A stretch of DNA of 64,000 nt from PALSA-278 sp963760285 (GCA_963760285.1 CAVXCI010000001.1:1488001-1552000), one strand, 5' to 3'. Positions 10,415-20,963 are shown, counted from the first letter of the stretch. The notes: generated by a model from the sequence alone, not told the origin. Numbers and translations: made by a program.

Positions 10415-10471
10415 ATCCCCGGCTCCTGCGTGTAGGGTTCTTAGGAATCGCCATTTCGCCTTTGTAGCGAC

Positions 10472-13273
10472 TTAACTTGAGTGCGTTTTCCGCCGGCTTC
10501 TCTTAGTGGGGGCAATCAGAGGCGCGCTGAGTTTTTCGTAGAGGAAGAAGAGGTGTTCGGTGCGCTGCCGCTCGTTCTCGAACGGTTGCGGGCGGTAGCA
10601 GAGGTCCACGGCGCGGTCCAGGTCGGCATGGGCTTTCACGAGTGTCGGCGGCATCGCCAGAGGGTCGTAAAGGTCGGCGAGGGTGGCTGTGGGAAACGCT
10701 TTGCGCGCGTCCAGAACGCCCTGCGCAGCTGCCTCCACGGCTGCGCGCTGTTTATCGCTCGGCGTTTCCGGCCATGGAAAGTTGTTGTAGACAAGCGTCG
10801 CAGAATAACGGAAATCTGACTTGAGACGCCCACAGACTTGTCTGACCCACGCCATGTGCATCTGGGATGAGAGCACCCCGAAATGGAAAGCCGTGGCTTC
10901 AGGCATCGTAAATAGTTCCGTGCTGGCAATGACGCGCGACTCGAGAAACGCCGCAGGAATATATGCCCGGCGTTCAGAGGACGTTTTTGGGATCGTCAGA
11001 TACCTTTCTGAAGGCTGTCGAATTTCGCCGAACAGCATAGGCGTTCTAGCTAATTCCCGCGTTGTCTCACGCGGGCTTTCGAGCCGATATTCTCGCACCG
11101 CTTCGACCCGCTTCATCACCCCGTGCAATCCGCGAACCTCCGCGGGCGTAGTATCTTTCAACCACAAACACCAGCGTTGAGTTCCATTGATGAATTCCTG
11201 GGAGCCAAGAAACGGGCGGATGAATTTTTTGGCGTCGGGTTCTTTCTTGAGAAATTGTTCTCGCTCCGAATCTGTCAGCAAGAGATGCCCGCCGTCGTTC
11301 GGCATATTACCAAAAGCAATCTCAGGAACTGCGGAAAGAGGCATCGAACGGGACAATACGAGCAGATCGCTGCCTTCAATGAGATACGGACTAATATTTC
11401 CGGCGGAAGAAACATGGGCCTGTTCGGTATCGGCATCATAATCGTATATGTGCTTATTACTTACATCGAACGCACCGAAGCCGATAATGACGACGTGAAC
11501 GTGAGCCTTGCCCCGTGCTTCGCTCGCCCACGCGAAGGTCCGATGAGCAAAATGGATTTTCAGATGATACCGTTTGAAGATCTCCCTCCATAGAACGCCG
11601 ACTTGCTCGCCTTGGCTAATGGAGTTGGTAGACACGAAACCAGCTCTGATCCGTGTATTTTGAATGTATTCGCCCGCCTTGAAATACCAAGCCGTCACGT
11701 AGTCAAGAACGCCACCTCCCTTAACATTCCCGCAAACGACTTCCATGTCTTTTTTCTGCTCAGCGGTAGCAAATTGTTTTCCCACAAACGGCGGATTGCC
11801 AAGGACATAACTGCATTCCTGAGGTGAAAGAATATTTTTCCAATCGATGCGAAGGGCATTGTCGCAGACAATGGTGGGCGACTTTTTAAGGGGGAGGCGC
11901 ACAAAATATTGGCCGAAGGCCTCGGAGAGCCGAATATTCATCTGATGATCCATCAGCCACATGGCGACTTCGGCGATTCGCGCGGGCCATTCGCTGATTT
12001 CGATTCCGTAGAAGGCATCCACGTCAACAAGGGATAGACGTTCGATATTGAGTTCCTGTCGCGCATCACCGAATAGGATTCTTAGAATATCGATCTCCAA
12101 TAGCCGCAACTCCCGATAGGTGATGACTAGGAAATTACCGCATCCGCATGCGGGGTCGAGGAAACGAAGCGCCGCGATCTTCTCGTGGAAGCGTCTCAGT
12201 TCGGCCTTATTTCCCTTGGCGCGCTCGAATTCTGCCAGAAGATCATCGAGGAAGAGCGAGCGAATAAGCTTGAGAATATCGCGCTCACTGGTGTAATGTC
12301 CGCCGATTTGCCGCCGTTCGCGTGGCTCCATCACTGCTTGAAAGAGCGAACCAAATATAGCGGGCGAGATGCGCGACCAGTCAAAGCGCGTGCAGGCAAG
12401 CAGAGCACTGCGCATGTCGTGGTTGAAGTCGGCAAAGCCGAGAGGTTCATCAAACAGTTCGCCATTCACGTAAGCGAAAGCAGTGAGGTCTTCATCGAGA
12501 TTTTTCTGGCGCTTGTCGCGCGGTGTATTCAAAACGTCGAAGAGACGCGCGAGATGCAGGCCAAGATCAGAGCCGTCTCCGGCGGTGCGGTTTAGCAGAT
12601 AGAGTTTGAAAGCCTCACGCTCGAAGATGCCGGTGTCCTCGGCAAAAAGGCAAAAGAGGATGCGGACAAGGAAGCGTTCCAACTTGTGCCCAGAGTAGCC
12701 ACCCGCCTCAAGCGCGTCATGAAGGTGGCCCATGATTTCGACCGCTTTGATGTTGATCGGGTCCTGCTCTTCGAACTTGTGCTGTTGGTAGCCGGGGATG
12801 AATGCGAAATCATGGATATGTTTGTGGAAGTCCGCCAGCGGAAATTCGACGGTAGCTACTCGGCGGCCCTCGAAAAGAGGTAAAACACGCTGGTCATCGG
12901 GTTCGAGGTCATGCAAGGCGATGCGGGCAAAGTCGGAGACGATAACGTAGCGAGGAATGTCGTCCACCCGTCCGCTGGCCAGCAAGTCGCGAATGTACCG
13001 GAATGCCTGCGATTCGGCGCTGCCGAGATCTTTCCCGAGGCTCTTGTGCTCGACGAGGACCGTCTTGGGCCAAAACAGGTCAATATAGCCGTAGTCGCCG
13101 GAGAGTTTTCTTACGGGTTCTTCAAAGCTGGCAACCACGCGCCGGCGAATGCCGAAAACCTCAAAGAACTCATTCCAGAAGGTTTGCTTTTCAGCCCGCT
13201 CGCTCTTGACGTTGGTCCATTCCTTTGAAAAGGCGATCGCGCGGTGGCGGATTTCATTCCAGGAGAGAGGCAC
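10472..13273 (-). CDS. Type IIL (MmeI-like) restriction-modification fusion protein
   Basis: 933 residues. The N-terminal nuclease site is D65-x9-E75-H-K77 (YIDLFWPK...VEHKS), the same D-X9-EXK spacing as MmeI. A helical region follows, then an N6-adenine methyltransferase with SAM motif I (FLDPACGCGNF, residues 371-381) and catalytic NPPF (493-496), and a C-terminal specificity region ending in the family's SDFRYSATLVYNNFPWP. Such enzymes methylate one strand of an asymmetric site and cut about 20 bp away; no separate methyltransferase is needed and none is seen. The gene stands alone between convergent and divergent neighbours. Its base composition looks visibly less G+C-rich than its flanks, which suggests lateral acquisition. 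The recognition sequence cannot be deduced. Confidence 0.9.
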   Translation of the reverse strand: MPLSWNEIRHRAIAFSKEWTNVKSERAEKQTFWNEFFEVFGIRRRVVASFEEPVRKLSGDYGYIDLFWPKTVLVEHKSLGKDLGSAESQAFRYIRDLLASGRVDDIPRYVIVSDFARIALHDLEPDDQRVLPLFEGRRVATVEFPLADFHKHIHDFAFIPGYQQHKFEEQDPINIKAVEIMGHLHDALEAGGYSGHKLERFLVRILFCLFAEDTGIFEREAFKLYLLNRTAGDGSDLGLHLARLFDVLNTPRDKRQKNLDEDLTAFAYVNGELFDEPLGFADFNHDMRSALLACTRFDWSRISPAIFGSLFQAVMEPRERRQIGGHYTSERDILKLIRSLFLDDLLAEFERAKGNKAELRRFHEKIAALRFLDPACGCGNFLVITYRELRLLEIDILRILFGDARQELNIERLSLVDVDAFYGIEISEWPARIAEVAMWLMDHQMNIRLSEAFGQYFVRLPLKKSPTIVCDNALRIDWKNILSPQECSYVLGNPPFVGKQFATAEQKKDMEVVCGNVKGGGVLDYVTAWYFKAGEYIQNTRIRAGFVSTNSISQGEQVGVLWREIFKRYHLKIHFAHRTFAWASEARGKAHVHVVIIGFGAFDVSNKHIYDYDADTEQAHVSSAGNISPYLIEGSDLLVLSRSMPLSAVPEIAFGNMPNDGGHLLLTDSEREQFLKKEPDAKKFIRPFLGSQEFINGTQRWCLWLKDTTPAEVRGLHGVMKRVEAVREYRLESPRETTRELARTPMLFGEIRQPSERYLTIPKTSSERRAYIPAAFLESRVIASTELFTMPEATAFHFGVLSSQMHMAWVRQVCGRLKSDFRYSATLVYNNFPWPETPSDKQRAAVEAAAQGVLDARKAFPTATLADLYDPLAMPPTLVKAHADLDRAVDLCYRPQPFENERQRTEHLFFLYEKLSAPLIAPTKRSRRKTHSS

Positions 13274-13447
13274 GCGTGGATGATAGCAAGATAGTGCTGT
13301 TTATTGGTCGCAGAGTTCCCAAGTTGAATATCCATTTGATTAGGAGCGCAGCCTCCTCCGATTCCTCTGGCACTACCATTTCCCATTTGCTAGCATCAAA
13401 AGGTCATGGGCTGCACCCTGAGTTTCGGGGCGGCACCGGAGGACAAC

Positions 13448-14328
13448 ATGAGCGTTGCACCCGTTGCGGGCGCGGACCGCATGACCGTGCCCGACATCCA
13501 GTCGCGGAAGTCCACTCCCGAAAATCCCGCGCGAAAAATTACCTGTCTCACCGCCTACGACTATCCCACCGCGCGTCTATTGGACGATGCCGGCGTGGAC
13601 ATTCTGCTCGTCGGCGATTCGCTGGCGATGGTCGTTCTGGGCTACGAAAACACTCTGCCCGTTACCGTGGACGAGATGCTTCACCACGTAAGCGCCGTTC
13701 GCCGCGGCGCGCGCCGCTCGCTTGTTGTGGCGGACATGCCCTACGGCAGCTATCACGTCTCTCAAAATGACACCATGCGCGACGCCATTCGCTTCGTCAA
13801 GGAAGGTGGAGCCACGCGGTAAAGGTGGAAGGCGGCGAGCGCCGCATGGACTTGATTCTCCGCCTGGTGGAAGCGGAAATTCCGGTGATGGCGCATATCG
13901 GCCTGACTCCGCAATCCGTCAATGCGCTGGGCGGGTTCCGCGTGCAGGGCCGCACGGAAGCCGCCGCGAAGCAATTCTGCGCGACGCCCACGCCGTCGAA
14001 ACCGCCGGCGCGTTTTCCGTAGTGATCGAATCCGTCCCCGCGAACTGGCCCGCAGGTGACGCGCGAACTGCGCATTCCCACCATCGGCATCGGCGCTGGT
14101 CCCGATTGCGATGGCCAGGTGCTCGTGTTCCATGACCTCGTAGGACTCACCGCCGGGCCTTCGCCGAAATTCGCGCGGCGTTATGCCGATTTGTCGGCTG
14201 AATTATTTCCCGCGCCGCGGCGGAATTTTGCGACGACGTTCACGCCGGACGGTTTCCCTCGGATGCCGAGTCCTATCATCTGCCCGCCGAGATGCGCGAG
14301 ACGCGGCTCTACGCTGAAGCGAACTTAG
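13448..14328 (+). CDS. panB: 3-methyl-2-oxobutanoate hydroxymethyltransferase, frameshifted
   Basis: PanB makes ketopantoate from 2-oxoisovalerate and methylene-tetrahydrofolate, the first step to pantothenate and CoA. The N-terminal half (13448-13822) contains LTAYDYPTARLLDDAG, LVGDSLAMV and VADMPYGSY. The rest continues in other frames: MAHIGLTPQSVNALGG near 13890, TIGIGAGPDCDGQVLV near 14085, and a tail (SDAESYHLPAEM) at the end. Breaks lie near 13815, 13960-14050 and 14247, the last in a run of C. The exact stop is uncertain. The clustered frameshifts and the intact family similarity point to sequence error rather than decay. Together with panC downstream it forms a pantothenate block. 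Confidence 0.88.
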
Positions 14329-14369
14329 GAAAAAATCTCGGGGAATGTGACGCCGGAAAATTCGAACTC

Positions 14370-14880
14370 ATGGATCTGCACACTTTCGCCGTCTCTACGA
14401 ATTCAACGCCTGGGCGAATCGCCGCACGCTGGAATCCTGCGCGGTGCTCTCGCCCGAGCAGTTCACGCAAGACATGAAATCCAGTTTTCATTCCGTGCGC
14501 GACACGCTGGTCCACATTTTCGGCGCGGAATGGGTGTGGCTCGAACGCTGGAAGGGGCGCTGCCCACCGCGTTGCCCTGGGCGGCGAATTTCACCGATTA
14601 CGCAAGGTCCGCGCCCGTTGGCTGGAAGTGGAACGCGATTTGCAGCAATTTGTCGGCGGACTGACACAGGAGGATTTGGATCGGGTGCTCGGAAGGCGCA
14701 CCATCGCCGGCGGCGTCTACAGCCAGCCGCTCTGGCAAATGATGCAGCACTGGTGAATCACGGCAGCTACCATCGCGGCCAGGTGGCCACCATGCTGCGC
14801 CAGCTCGGCGCGCAAGCCTCCGACTGAAGATTTGATTCTGTTTTATCGCGAGACGCAACGCCTCCGCGACGGGCTGAAAG
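14370..14880 (+). CDS. DinB-like (YfiT/DUF664-type) four-helix protein, heavily frameshifted
   Basis: The pieces MDLHTFAV / YEFNAWANRRTLESC / SPEQFTQDMKSSFHSVRDTLVHI / GAEWVWLERW / WAANFTDYA / LVNHGSYHRGQVATMLRQLG assemble into the DinB four-helix bundle. They include the family's metal-binding histidines, in the SVRDTLVHI helix and in the NHGSYHRGQ helix. At least four frame changes are needed between 14385 and 14830. DinB-like proteins are predicted metal-dependent thiol-S-transferases or hydrolases. Nothing here gives a substrate. It lies between panB and panC with almost no spacing, so it is probably co-transcribed with them. The end is approximate; the C terminus likely reads ATDLILFYRE. 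Confidence 0.75.
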
Positions 14881-14911
14881 ACCCGGAAGACTGCGCCCCG
14901 AGATCCATCCA

Positions 14912-15784
14912 GTGGAAATCATTCACACCGTTGAATGGATGAAGCAGGTCGCGCGCGAGGCTCGTGCTTCGGGCCGCATCATCGGACTTGTGCCCACCAT
15001 GGGCGCGCTTCACGAAGGCCATTTTTCTCTGATTCGCGCGGCGCAGCGCAGTGTTCGCCTGTGGTCGTTTCCATTTTTGTGAATCCGAAGCAGTTCGGGC
15101 CCACGAGGATCTCGGAAAATATCCGCGCCCCACCGAAGAGGATCGCGCCGCGCTCGAATCCCTCGGCGTGGATTTTCTTTTCGCGCCGGCCGTCGCGGAG
15201 ATTTATCCTCCCGGCATTTCGCAGCTCGTGAAGTGGAGGGACTCGGCGACCGTCTTGAGGGCCGCAGCCGCCCCGGCCATTTTCGCGGCGTGGCTACCGT
15301 GGTTTTGAAACTGCTGCAAATCGTCCAGCCGCATTTCGCCTATTTCGGCCGCAAGGATGCGCAGCAGGTTGCGCATCATCCAGGCAGTTGGTTGCGGGAT
15401 TTGAGTCTGGATGCGCAGATTAGTGTCTGTCCGATTGTTCGCGAGCCAGACGGCCTGGCGGTTTCTTCCCGCAATGTTTATCTGGAGCGCGGACAGCGCC
15501 GCGCCGCCACTGCTCTTCATCGCGCTCTCGTCTCCGCCCGCGAAGCCATTGCCCGCGGCGAGCGGGATGCCTGCGCCGTTACCCGCGAAATGCGCGCCGT
15601 CCTCAGCCGCGAACCGCTGCTCTCGCCGGATTATGTCGAAATCGTGGACGCGCAAACACTCGAGCCCGTTATTAGCCTGCGCGGACGCTGCTTGATTCTC
15701 CTCGCCGTCCTCGCCGGCCGCACTCGCCTCATTGACAACGCGCTCGTCACCGAAGACGGTCGCGCCTTCCACGTAGCTATTTGA
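14912..15784 (+). CDS. panC: Pantoate-beta-alanine ligase, frameshifted
   Basis: PanC joins pantoate and beta-alanine with ATP to give pantothenate. A GTG at 14912 starts VEIIHTVEWMKQ and leads to the ATP-binding GLVPTMGALHEGHFSLI (class I synthetase HxGH type). VVVSIFVNPKQFGP, HEDLGKYPRPTEEDR, GRSRPGHFRGVATVV and PIVREPDGLAVSSRNVYL follow in sequence. Frame changes are needed near 15050, 15105 and 15230, and a compensating pair near 15370-15395. The last frame is open to the stop at 15784. It completes the panB-(dinB-like)-panC block. The breaks look like consensus errors because every conserved block is present in order. Confidence 0.88.
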
Positions 15785-15831
15785 AATCCCACGACATCTG
15801 TTAGAGTTGGGGGCCGGTTCGGCACAGGGGG

Positions 15832-16491
15832 ATGCCAATGCGAATACCAATCAAAATTCTTGCTCAAGCTGTGTTGCTTCTCGGATGCGCCGCCTTCGCG
15901 CATGCCCAAACACAAACGCAATCGTCCGCGCCCGCAACTTCCGGCGCGGCGCACAGGTCCAGCACGGCCCATTCCGCCAGAGCGCCCATCACGGTCCCAT
16001 CCGGCACGCCGATCAACGTTGTTCTGAACGAGGAAGTCTCTTCCAAGACCGCCAAGGTTGGCGACAAAATCTCCGCCAGCGTTGCCGACAACGTCGTTGT
16101 CGGCGGCAAGACGGTGATTCCCAAAGGCGCGCCGGCTACTATTCACGTGACCAACGCCGTTCCTTCCGGCCGCCTCTCCACGCCAGCGGAATTGGACTTC
16201 AAGCTTCATTCCGTCAACGTGAAGGGCCGTACCTATCTTGTCTCCACGGATACAGCCAGTTCCAAGAAGAATTCGCACAAGAAGCGCAATATTCTCGCCA
16301 TCGGTGGTGGCACTGCGGCAGGCGCGTTGATTGGAGGCATTGCGGGTGGAGGAAAAGGCGCAGCCATCGGCGGCGCAGCGGGCGCGGGAGTGGGCACCGC
16401 CGGCGCGGCAGCCACCGGGAAGAAAGACATCAGCTATCCTGCAGAAACCAAAATGGTGTTTACTCTGCAGAGGTCCCTGATCATCCGCTGA
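15832..16491 (+). CDS. Secreted glycine-zipper protein of unknown function
   Basis: 219 residues with a clear Sec signal peptide (cleavage predicted after AFAHA). The domain after it contains IPVS-type strands (ITVPSGTPINVVLNEEVSSK, VIPKGAPATIHV), reminiscent of a small beta-barrel. A glycine zipper spans about residues 163-200 (GGGTAAGALIGGIAGGGKGA and repeats), and the C terminus is FTLQRSLIIR. Glycine zippers of this kind sit in or cross membranes in outer-membrane proteins. An alternative start lies 6 bp downstream (MRIPIK). Proteins of this layout are common in Acidobacteriota; I know no assigned function. Confidence 0.8.
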   Translation: MPMRIPIKILAQAVLLLGCAAFAHAQTQTQSSAPATSGAAHRSSTAHSARAPITVPSGTPINVVLNEEVSSKTAKVGDKISASVADNVVVGGKTVIPKGAPATIHVTNAVPSGRLSTPAELDFKLHSVNVKGRTYLVSTDTASSKKNSHKKRNILAIGGGTAAGALIGGIAGGGKGAAIGGAAGAGVGTAGAAATGKKDISYPAETKMVFTLQRSLIIR

Positions 16492-16559
16492 AGCGGGCTG
16501 GGCAGAGAACAATTTGGCCGGAAATTCTGGCGCTATAAAGCCATGCGCTTCGGGGCGCC

Positions 16560-17038
16560 TTATCTGACTGCGCTGTTTGACTGCCGCCAGCACTTCCGCG
16601 GCATGGCCCTTTGCCGACCCGTAGGCCACGCCTTGCGAATTTTTCCGTCCGCGCCAATCCACGCCGTGCTGCGCACGATGCCCAGGAACGTCCGTCCCAG
16701 AAAACTCTTCATCCGCCGCGCGCCATAGGCTTCAATCACTTTGAATTCAGGATCCGGAGAGCAAGGTGGAAAGTTTAAGATCGTAATTCTCTTTGAATTT
16801 TGCCTGCGCGGCCACTGAATCCGCGCTGCATCCGAGGATCGTGAAGCTCCCAGCTTGTCGAAATCTTTTTCACGATCGCGAAATTCCTTGCGACTCGTGC
16901 GTGCAGCCTGTGCGTGTCCGCCTTGGGATAAAAATAAAGAACTACGTCGGGCGGCCCGCGAAATCCGATAGGGACAATTCTTTTCCGTCTCGCCCATGGC
17001 ACGCGGAAGTCCGGCGCGTTTGCACCTTCCTCAATCAT
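16560..17038 (-). CDS. bcp: Thiol peroxidase/peroxiredoxin of the BCP type, frameshifted
   Basis: MIEEGANAPDFRVP and DVVLYFYPKADT begin the protein. The peroxidatic cysteine motif TGCTHES is encoded near 16905 in another frame, and the C-terminal half reads PDPEFKVIEAYGARRMK and RTFLGIVRST in a third. These are diagnostic of thioredoxin-dependent peroxiredoxin Q/BCP, which reduces H2O2 and organic hydroperoxides in the cytoplasm. At least three frameshifts are needed (about 16995, 16905, 16760), and the stop is uncertain within a few codons. The start codon overlaps the stop of a small lysine-rich gene (ATGA). Confidence 0.85.
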
Positions 17039-17158
17039 GGCTCTTCATCCTTGTTGTTGACGGGACTTGCGGCGGCCTTCTTGCCGCCCTTGGTTTGCCG
17101 GCTTTGCTTGCGGGGCTTTGGCGCTGTCTTTGCGCCATTTCTTTTTTGTCGGAGCCAT
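17035..17158 (-). CDS. Small lysine-rich basic protein, one frameshift
   Basis: About 40 residues: MAPTKKKWRKDSAKAPQAKP, then with one frame correction near 17095 GGKKAAASPVNNKDEEP, ending in TGA that overlaps the bcp start codon. A good ribosome-binding site (GAGG, 7 bp upstream) supports the ATG at 17158. The composition (Lys/Ala/Pro with an acidic tail) resembles small histone-H1-like or nucleic-acid-binding proteins, but no family is recognised. The alternative is that the basic stretch is a C-terminal extension of gatB, because no stop is seen between them in the uncorrected frame. Confidence 0.5.
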
Positions 17159-17207
17159 TTCCGTTCCTCTCTGCGATTCCACACTTGCGTTGCCGCGGAC
17201 AGCCGGT

Positions 17208-18693
17208 CTATTTAATAGGCGTTTCAAGATTTCCGTCACGACTGCGGATCCGCCTGGCCGCGCGTTTCCCGCATCACCTGGCCGATGAAGAATTTCAGCA
17301 CGCCTTCATTCCCGGCCGATATCTTGCGGCATTCTCCGGGTTTTTGTCCAGCACCGCGCCGCGCAATGCGTTCCAGCTCACCTGCGTCGCCCATTCTTGA
17401 AAGCCTTCCTCGGCAATCAGCTCATGCGGGGGCCTTCCGGTTTCCAACATCCGTCGCAAAACTTTCTTGCCACTTGCGCGGTGATTTCTCCGTCTCCACC
17501 AAACGAATGAGTTCGGCGAGCGCCTGAGGACTGCACCGTGGACGCGCTGAAATATCCTGTCCCGCTTCATTCAGTTGCCGCGCAAAAGCTCGGTGGCGAT
17601 CCAATTTGCCGCCGATGCGCAGGCGCGCCGGCGCCACCGTTTGCTCGAAATAATGCGCCAATGCGCGGGTCGCTGTAAGCACGCTCGCGTGGTAGGCCGA
17701 AATGCCGAATTGTTCGGCGAGCCGCGCGCGAAGAGCGTCGGCAATTCCGGCAAGCCGCTGCCGAATCTCCGCGAGCCAGCTTCGCTGCAATGCACCGGCA
17801 GCAGGTCCGGCTCCGGGAAATAACGGTAGTCATGCGCGAATTCTTTCGAGCGCATGGATTCGGTCCGCCCCGCCGCCACGTTCCAGACCGCGTTTCCTGC
17901 TCGATTTTGCCGCCGGATTCCAGCACACCGATTTGCCGCTCGATTTCATATTCCAGCGCCCGCTGCAAATAGCGAAACGAATTCAGATTCTTCATTTCCA
18001 CTTTGGTGCCGAATTTTTCGGCGTCGCGCGGAGCCGCACGCTGACGTTGGCGTCGCAGCGCAGCGAACCTTCTTCCATGTTGCAGTCGCTCACTTCATGT
18101 ATTCCAGCACCTGTTTCAGCGCCGTCAGATAAGCATGCGCCTCGGCGGGCGAGCGCATATCCGGCTCGGACACAATTTCAATCAGCGGCGCGCCGCAGCG
18201 GTTGAAATCAATGTAGGTATATTTCGATCCGAGTCCGGGAAGCCTTCGTGCAGCGCTTGGCCGCGTCCTCTTCCATATGCAAACGCGTAATGCCAATGTG
18301 TTTGTTCGCGCCTTCAAATTCAATTTGGAGCTGGCCATCCACCGCCAGCGGCAGTTCATACATGGAAATCTGGTAGCCCTTCGGCAGATCAGGGTAGAAA
18401 TAATTTTTTCGCGCGAAACGTGAATGTTCCTCCACCCGGCAATCCAGCGCCAACGACGCGCGCGCCGCCAGTTCCAGCGCCCGCCGATTCAGCGCCGGCA
18501 GCGCGCCCGGCAATCCCAGACAAATCGGGACAGACATTCGTATTCGGTGGATCGCCAAAGCGAGTCGAGCAGCCGCAAAACGCTTTGGTTTTCGTGGCCA
18601 GCTGGGCATGCACCTCCAGCCCAATCACGGCTTCATATCGCGCGCGGACTTCCGGCGCAAGGCACCGCGCGCATCTGTGGCAGCGCGGCTCAT
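17208..18693 (-). CDS. gatB: Asp/Glu-tRNA amidotransferase subunit B, heavily frameshifted
   Basis: GatB converts mischarged Glu-tRNA(Gln) or Asp-tRNA(Asn) to the amide form, with GatA and GatC. Blocks in order: YEAVIGLEVHAQLATKTKAF, CPxCLGLPGALPALNRRA, FARKNYFYPDLPKGYQIS, ITRLHMEEDAAK, LIEIVSEPDMRSPAEAHAYL, YRYFPEPDLLPV, and the tRNA-binding tail IGQVMRETRGQADPQ and VTEILKRLLN. Six or more frame changes are needed. The full span (about 490 codons) equals the normal GatB length. The start is taken at the ATG at 18693. gatA and gatC are not in the window. The breaks are probably sequence errors, since this is normally an essential gene in organisms without GlnRS or AsnRS. Confidence 0.88.
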
Positions 18694-18779
18694 CGCAAAC
18701 CGAAATTATAGCATCCGTCCGCAGAGAGTCGCCGGACCGCCTGCTTTCGCTCCGGCAGCCCGGCGACCTTCCCGCGCCG

Positions 18780-20963
18780 CTATTCCCGGCCCCAGATGTA
18801 TTTCATTCCCGCCCGGAAGTTTGTTCCCAGAGCCGGATAGCCCACCGCGTACTGGTAATGCCGGTCGAAAATATTTTCCACGCGGCCGATGGCCGATGAG
18901 GTTGTGCCGAATCGGCAGCGACGTGGCGATATTCCACGACCACGTATCCCGGATTGTAGGTGTATCCCAAACCCAGAAAGTCGCTGTCCGTTGTGCGCCC
19001 CACGAAATATCCCGTCACGTTCCAGTTCATCTTGCGAATCGCGGCGTTCAGAATCAGTTCCGCCGAATTCAGCGGCCGCAGGAACAGCCGGTTTCCCGGA
19101 GCCAGGGTGGGATCGTAGGCATTCGGCGCTTCCAGCACGCGCGTGTCGTCATAGCTGTACTGCGCCAAAACGCTCATCCATCGCAGCGGCTTCGCTTCCA
19201 GCGAATATTCGTGCCGTAGGCCCGCGCTTTGTCGGTGTTGAAAAATGTTCCCGTTCCATATGGACAGTTGATGGTCGGCGGGCCGCCGCTGAAGCTGACG
19301 ATGTCGTAGAAGAGATTGTGGAAATAATCCACGTTCATGCGAATGCGGTCCCCCGCCAGAACCTGCTCCACTCCAGCGTTGTATGTGGTGCTCCGTTCCG
19401 GCGAAAGATTCGGATTTCCCGGATAGCACGGATCGTCCTCGAATGATTGCTCGAACGTCGGCTCTTTGATGCCCTGTCCCGCCGAAGCGTGCAGCCGCGT
19501 CGCTCCCCAGAATCCATCATCGTTGCCGAAATGCGGCGCATAGGCGATACGCCGCCCCGCGGCACCACTCGCGTGCCGAAGCTGGCGTTGTCTTCCGCGC
19601 GACCGCCGGCGGTCACCGTCCATCGGCGGCTCAGCCGGTTGCGCGTGTCAATGTAGCCGCCCTGATTGTTCCGCCGCACGTGCGGTCCATCCGGCACGCC
19701 GTTTTCCACTTGGTACTGATAGCCCAGCGATACCGCCGATTGCCGGTAGAGATAGCTGGTCTGCTCCTCGAATCCCGCCATGTTGTATTGATCAAAAACA
19801 TTGGTCCGACGGCGGTTCGGCAAAAACTGGCGGATATACGCCTCCGTCCCCGCGAAATGCTGTTGCCAATGGTCGCCCAACGCAAAATCCCAGCGTAGAT
19901 TTCCAAAGAAATCCCGCTGGTCGGAGGCTTGCGCCAGGTAGGGGGTTCCAGCGCCGTTTGTCCCGGCTGGCCCGCGTCGCTGGAAATGCTGTGCACGCTC
20001 AGCCGCAGCGTGTCCGTATCCGAGAACTTGTAGCCATAATTTCCGCCCAGCGTGGTATTGCGGAAGCGGTCGTTCGGCGCCTTCGCCGTTGCTGTCAAAG
20101 TACGAAGCAGAATTGGAGTAATCGAATTGGCGCCGAGCAAGCCGTTAAGTTCGCCGAACCGTTTATCGTGCTCATATTTCCGCCGACCGCGGTCAACTCC
20201 AATTCCGGAATGCGCGTCGTCCCGCCGTCCGAGAAAATCTGAATCACGCCGCTTAGCGCGTCCGTGCCGTAAAGCGCGCTGGACGCGCCATGAACAATTT
20301 CCACTTTCTCGATGTCGTCCGTAGTCAGATTGGAAAAATCCACATCGCCGCCCGGCTCGTTGATGGGCGTGCCATCCAGCAGCACTTTGGTGAAATTGGA
20401 ATTTCCGCCGTCCAGAAAGAACGTAGTAATTCCTCCCAACGCGCCCAGGCGCGAAAGCGCCGCTCCCGGCGTGCTGGCCAGCATCGGCGACGAGAAAAAT
20501 TTCCTGCCGTTGTTCGATATCCTGTCGGTCAGGAAGTTTACAGGCGAGGTGACGTATTCCGTTTCCACCGGCTCGGCTTGGCGGTCACCACAACCGAGGA
20601 GGAAAGTACCGCCAGAGTTCAGCCGCAGACTCCATTCCGCCTTTTGCTTCGCTGCCAGACGAAATTTCCCGCTCTACTGTTTCAAAGGAGCTTTGTGTTA
20701 CGCGGACGCTGTAATTTCCGGCCGGCAGCGTCATCGAATAGCGGCCGTCTGTTTCCGCTGGTGGTTTGTATTGCCGGAGCTGACGCGGGCGCGCCGCCAT
20801 CGTGGCGGAAATCGCCGCGCTGGCAATGCCGCGTTGCTGGGATCGGTAATTTCGCCGTTGAGCGTGGATTTATTCTGTGCTGTAAAACGCTGTCAGAAAA
20901 ATTAATGGAAAGTGAAAGCAGAACAGCAGGGAGGGCAATCGCCTGCCGGAGGCGAAGTTTCAT
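18780..20963 (-). CDS. btuB: TonB-dependent outer-membrane receptor (BtuB-like), frameshifted
   Basis: About 727 residues when joined. The start MKLRLRQAIALPAVLLSLS is a signal peptide after a strong Shine-Dalgarno (GGAGAGGAGG). Next come a carboxypeptidase-like regulatory domain (YSMTLPAGNYSVRVTQSS), the plug (VLLDGTPINEPGGDVDFSNL, EIVHGASSALYGTDALSG), and a beta-barrel ending in FRAGMKYIWGRE at the TAG at 18780, an outer-membrane type terminus. Many frame changes occur between 20600 and 18850. The plug is of the BtuB/FepA type. The cobalamin riboswitch directly upstream and btuFCD next to it identify the ligand as a corrinoid. The CarboxypepD_reg N-terminal domain is an addition absent from E. 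coli BtuB. Confidence 0.88.
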
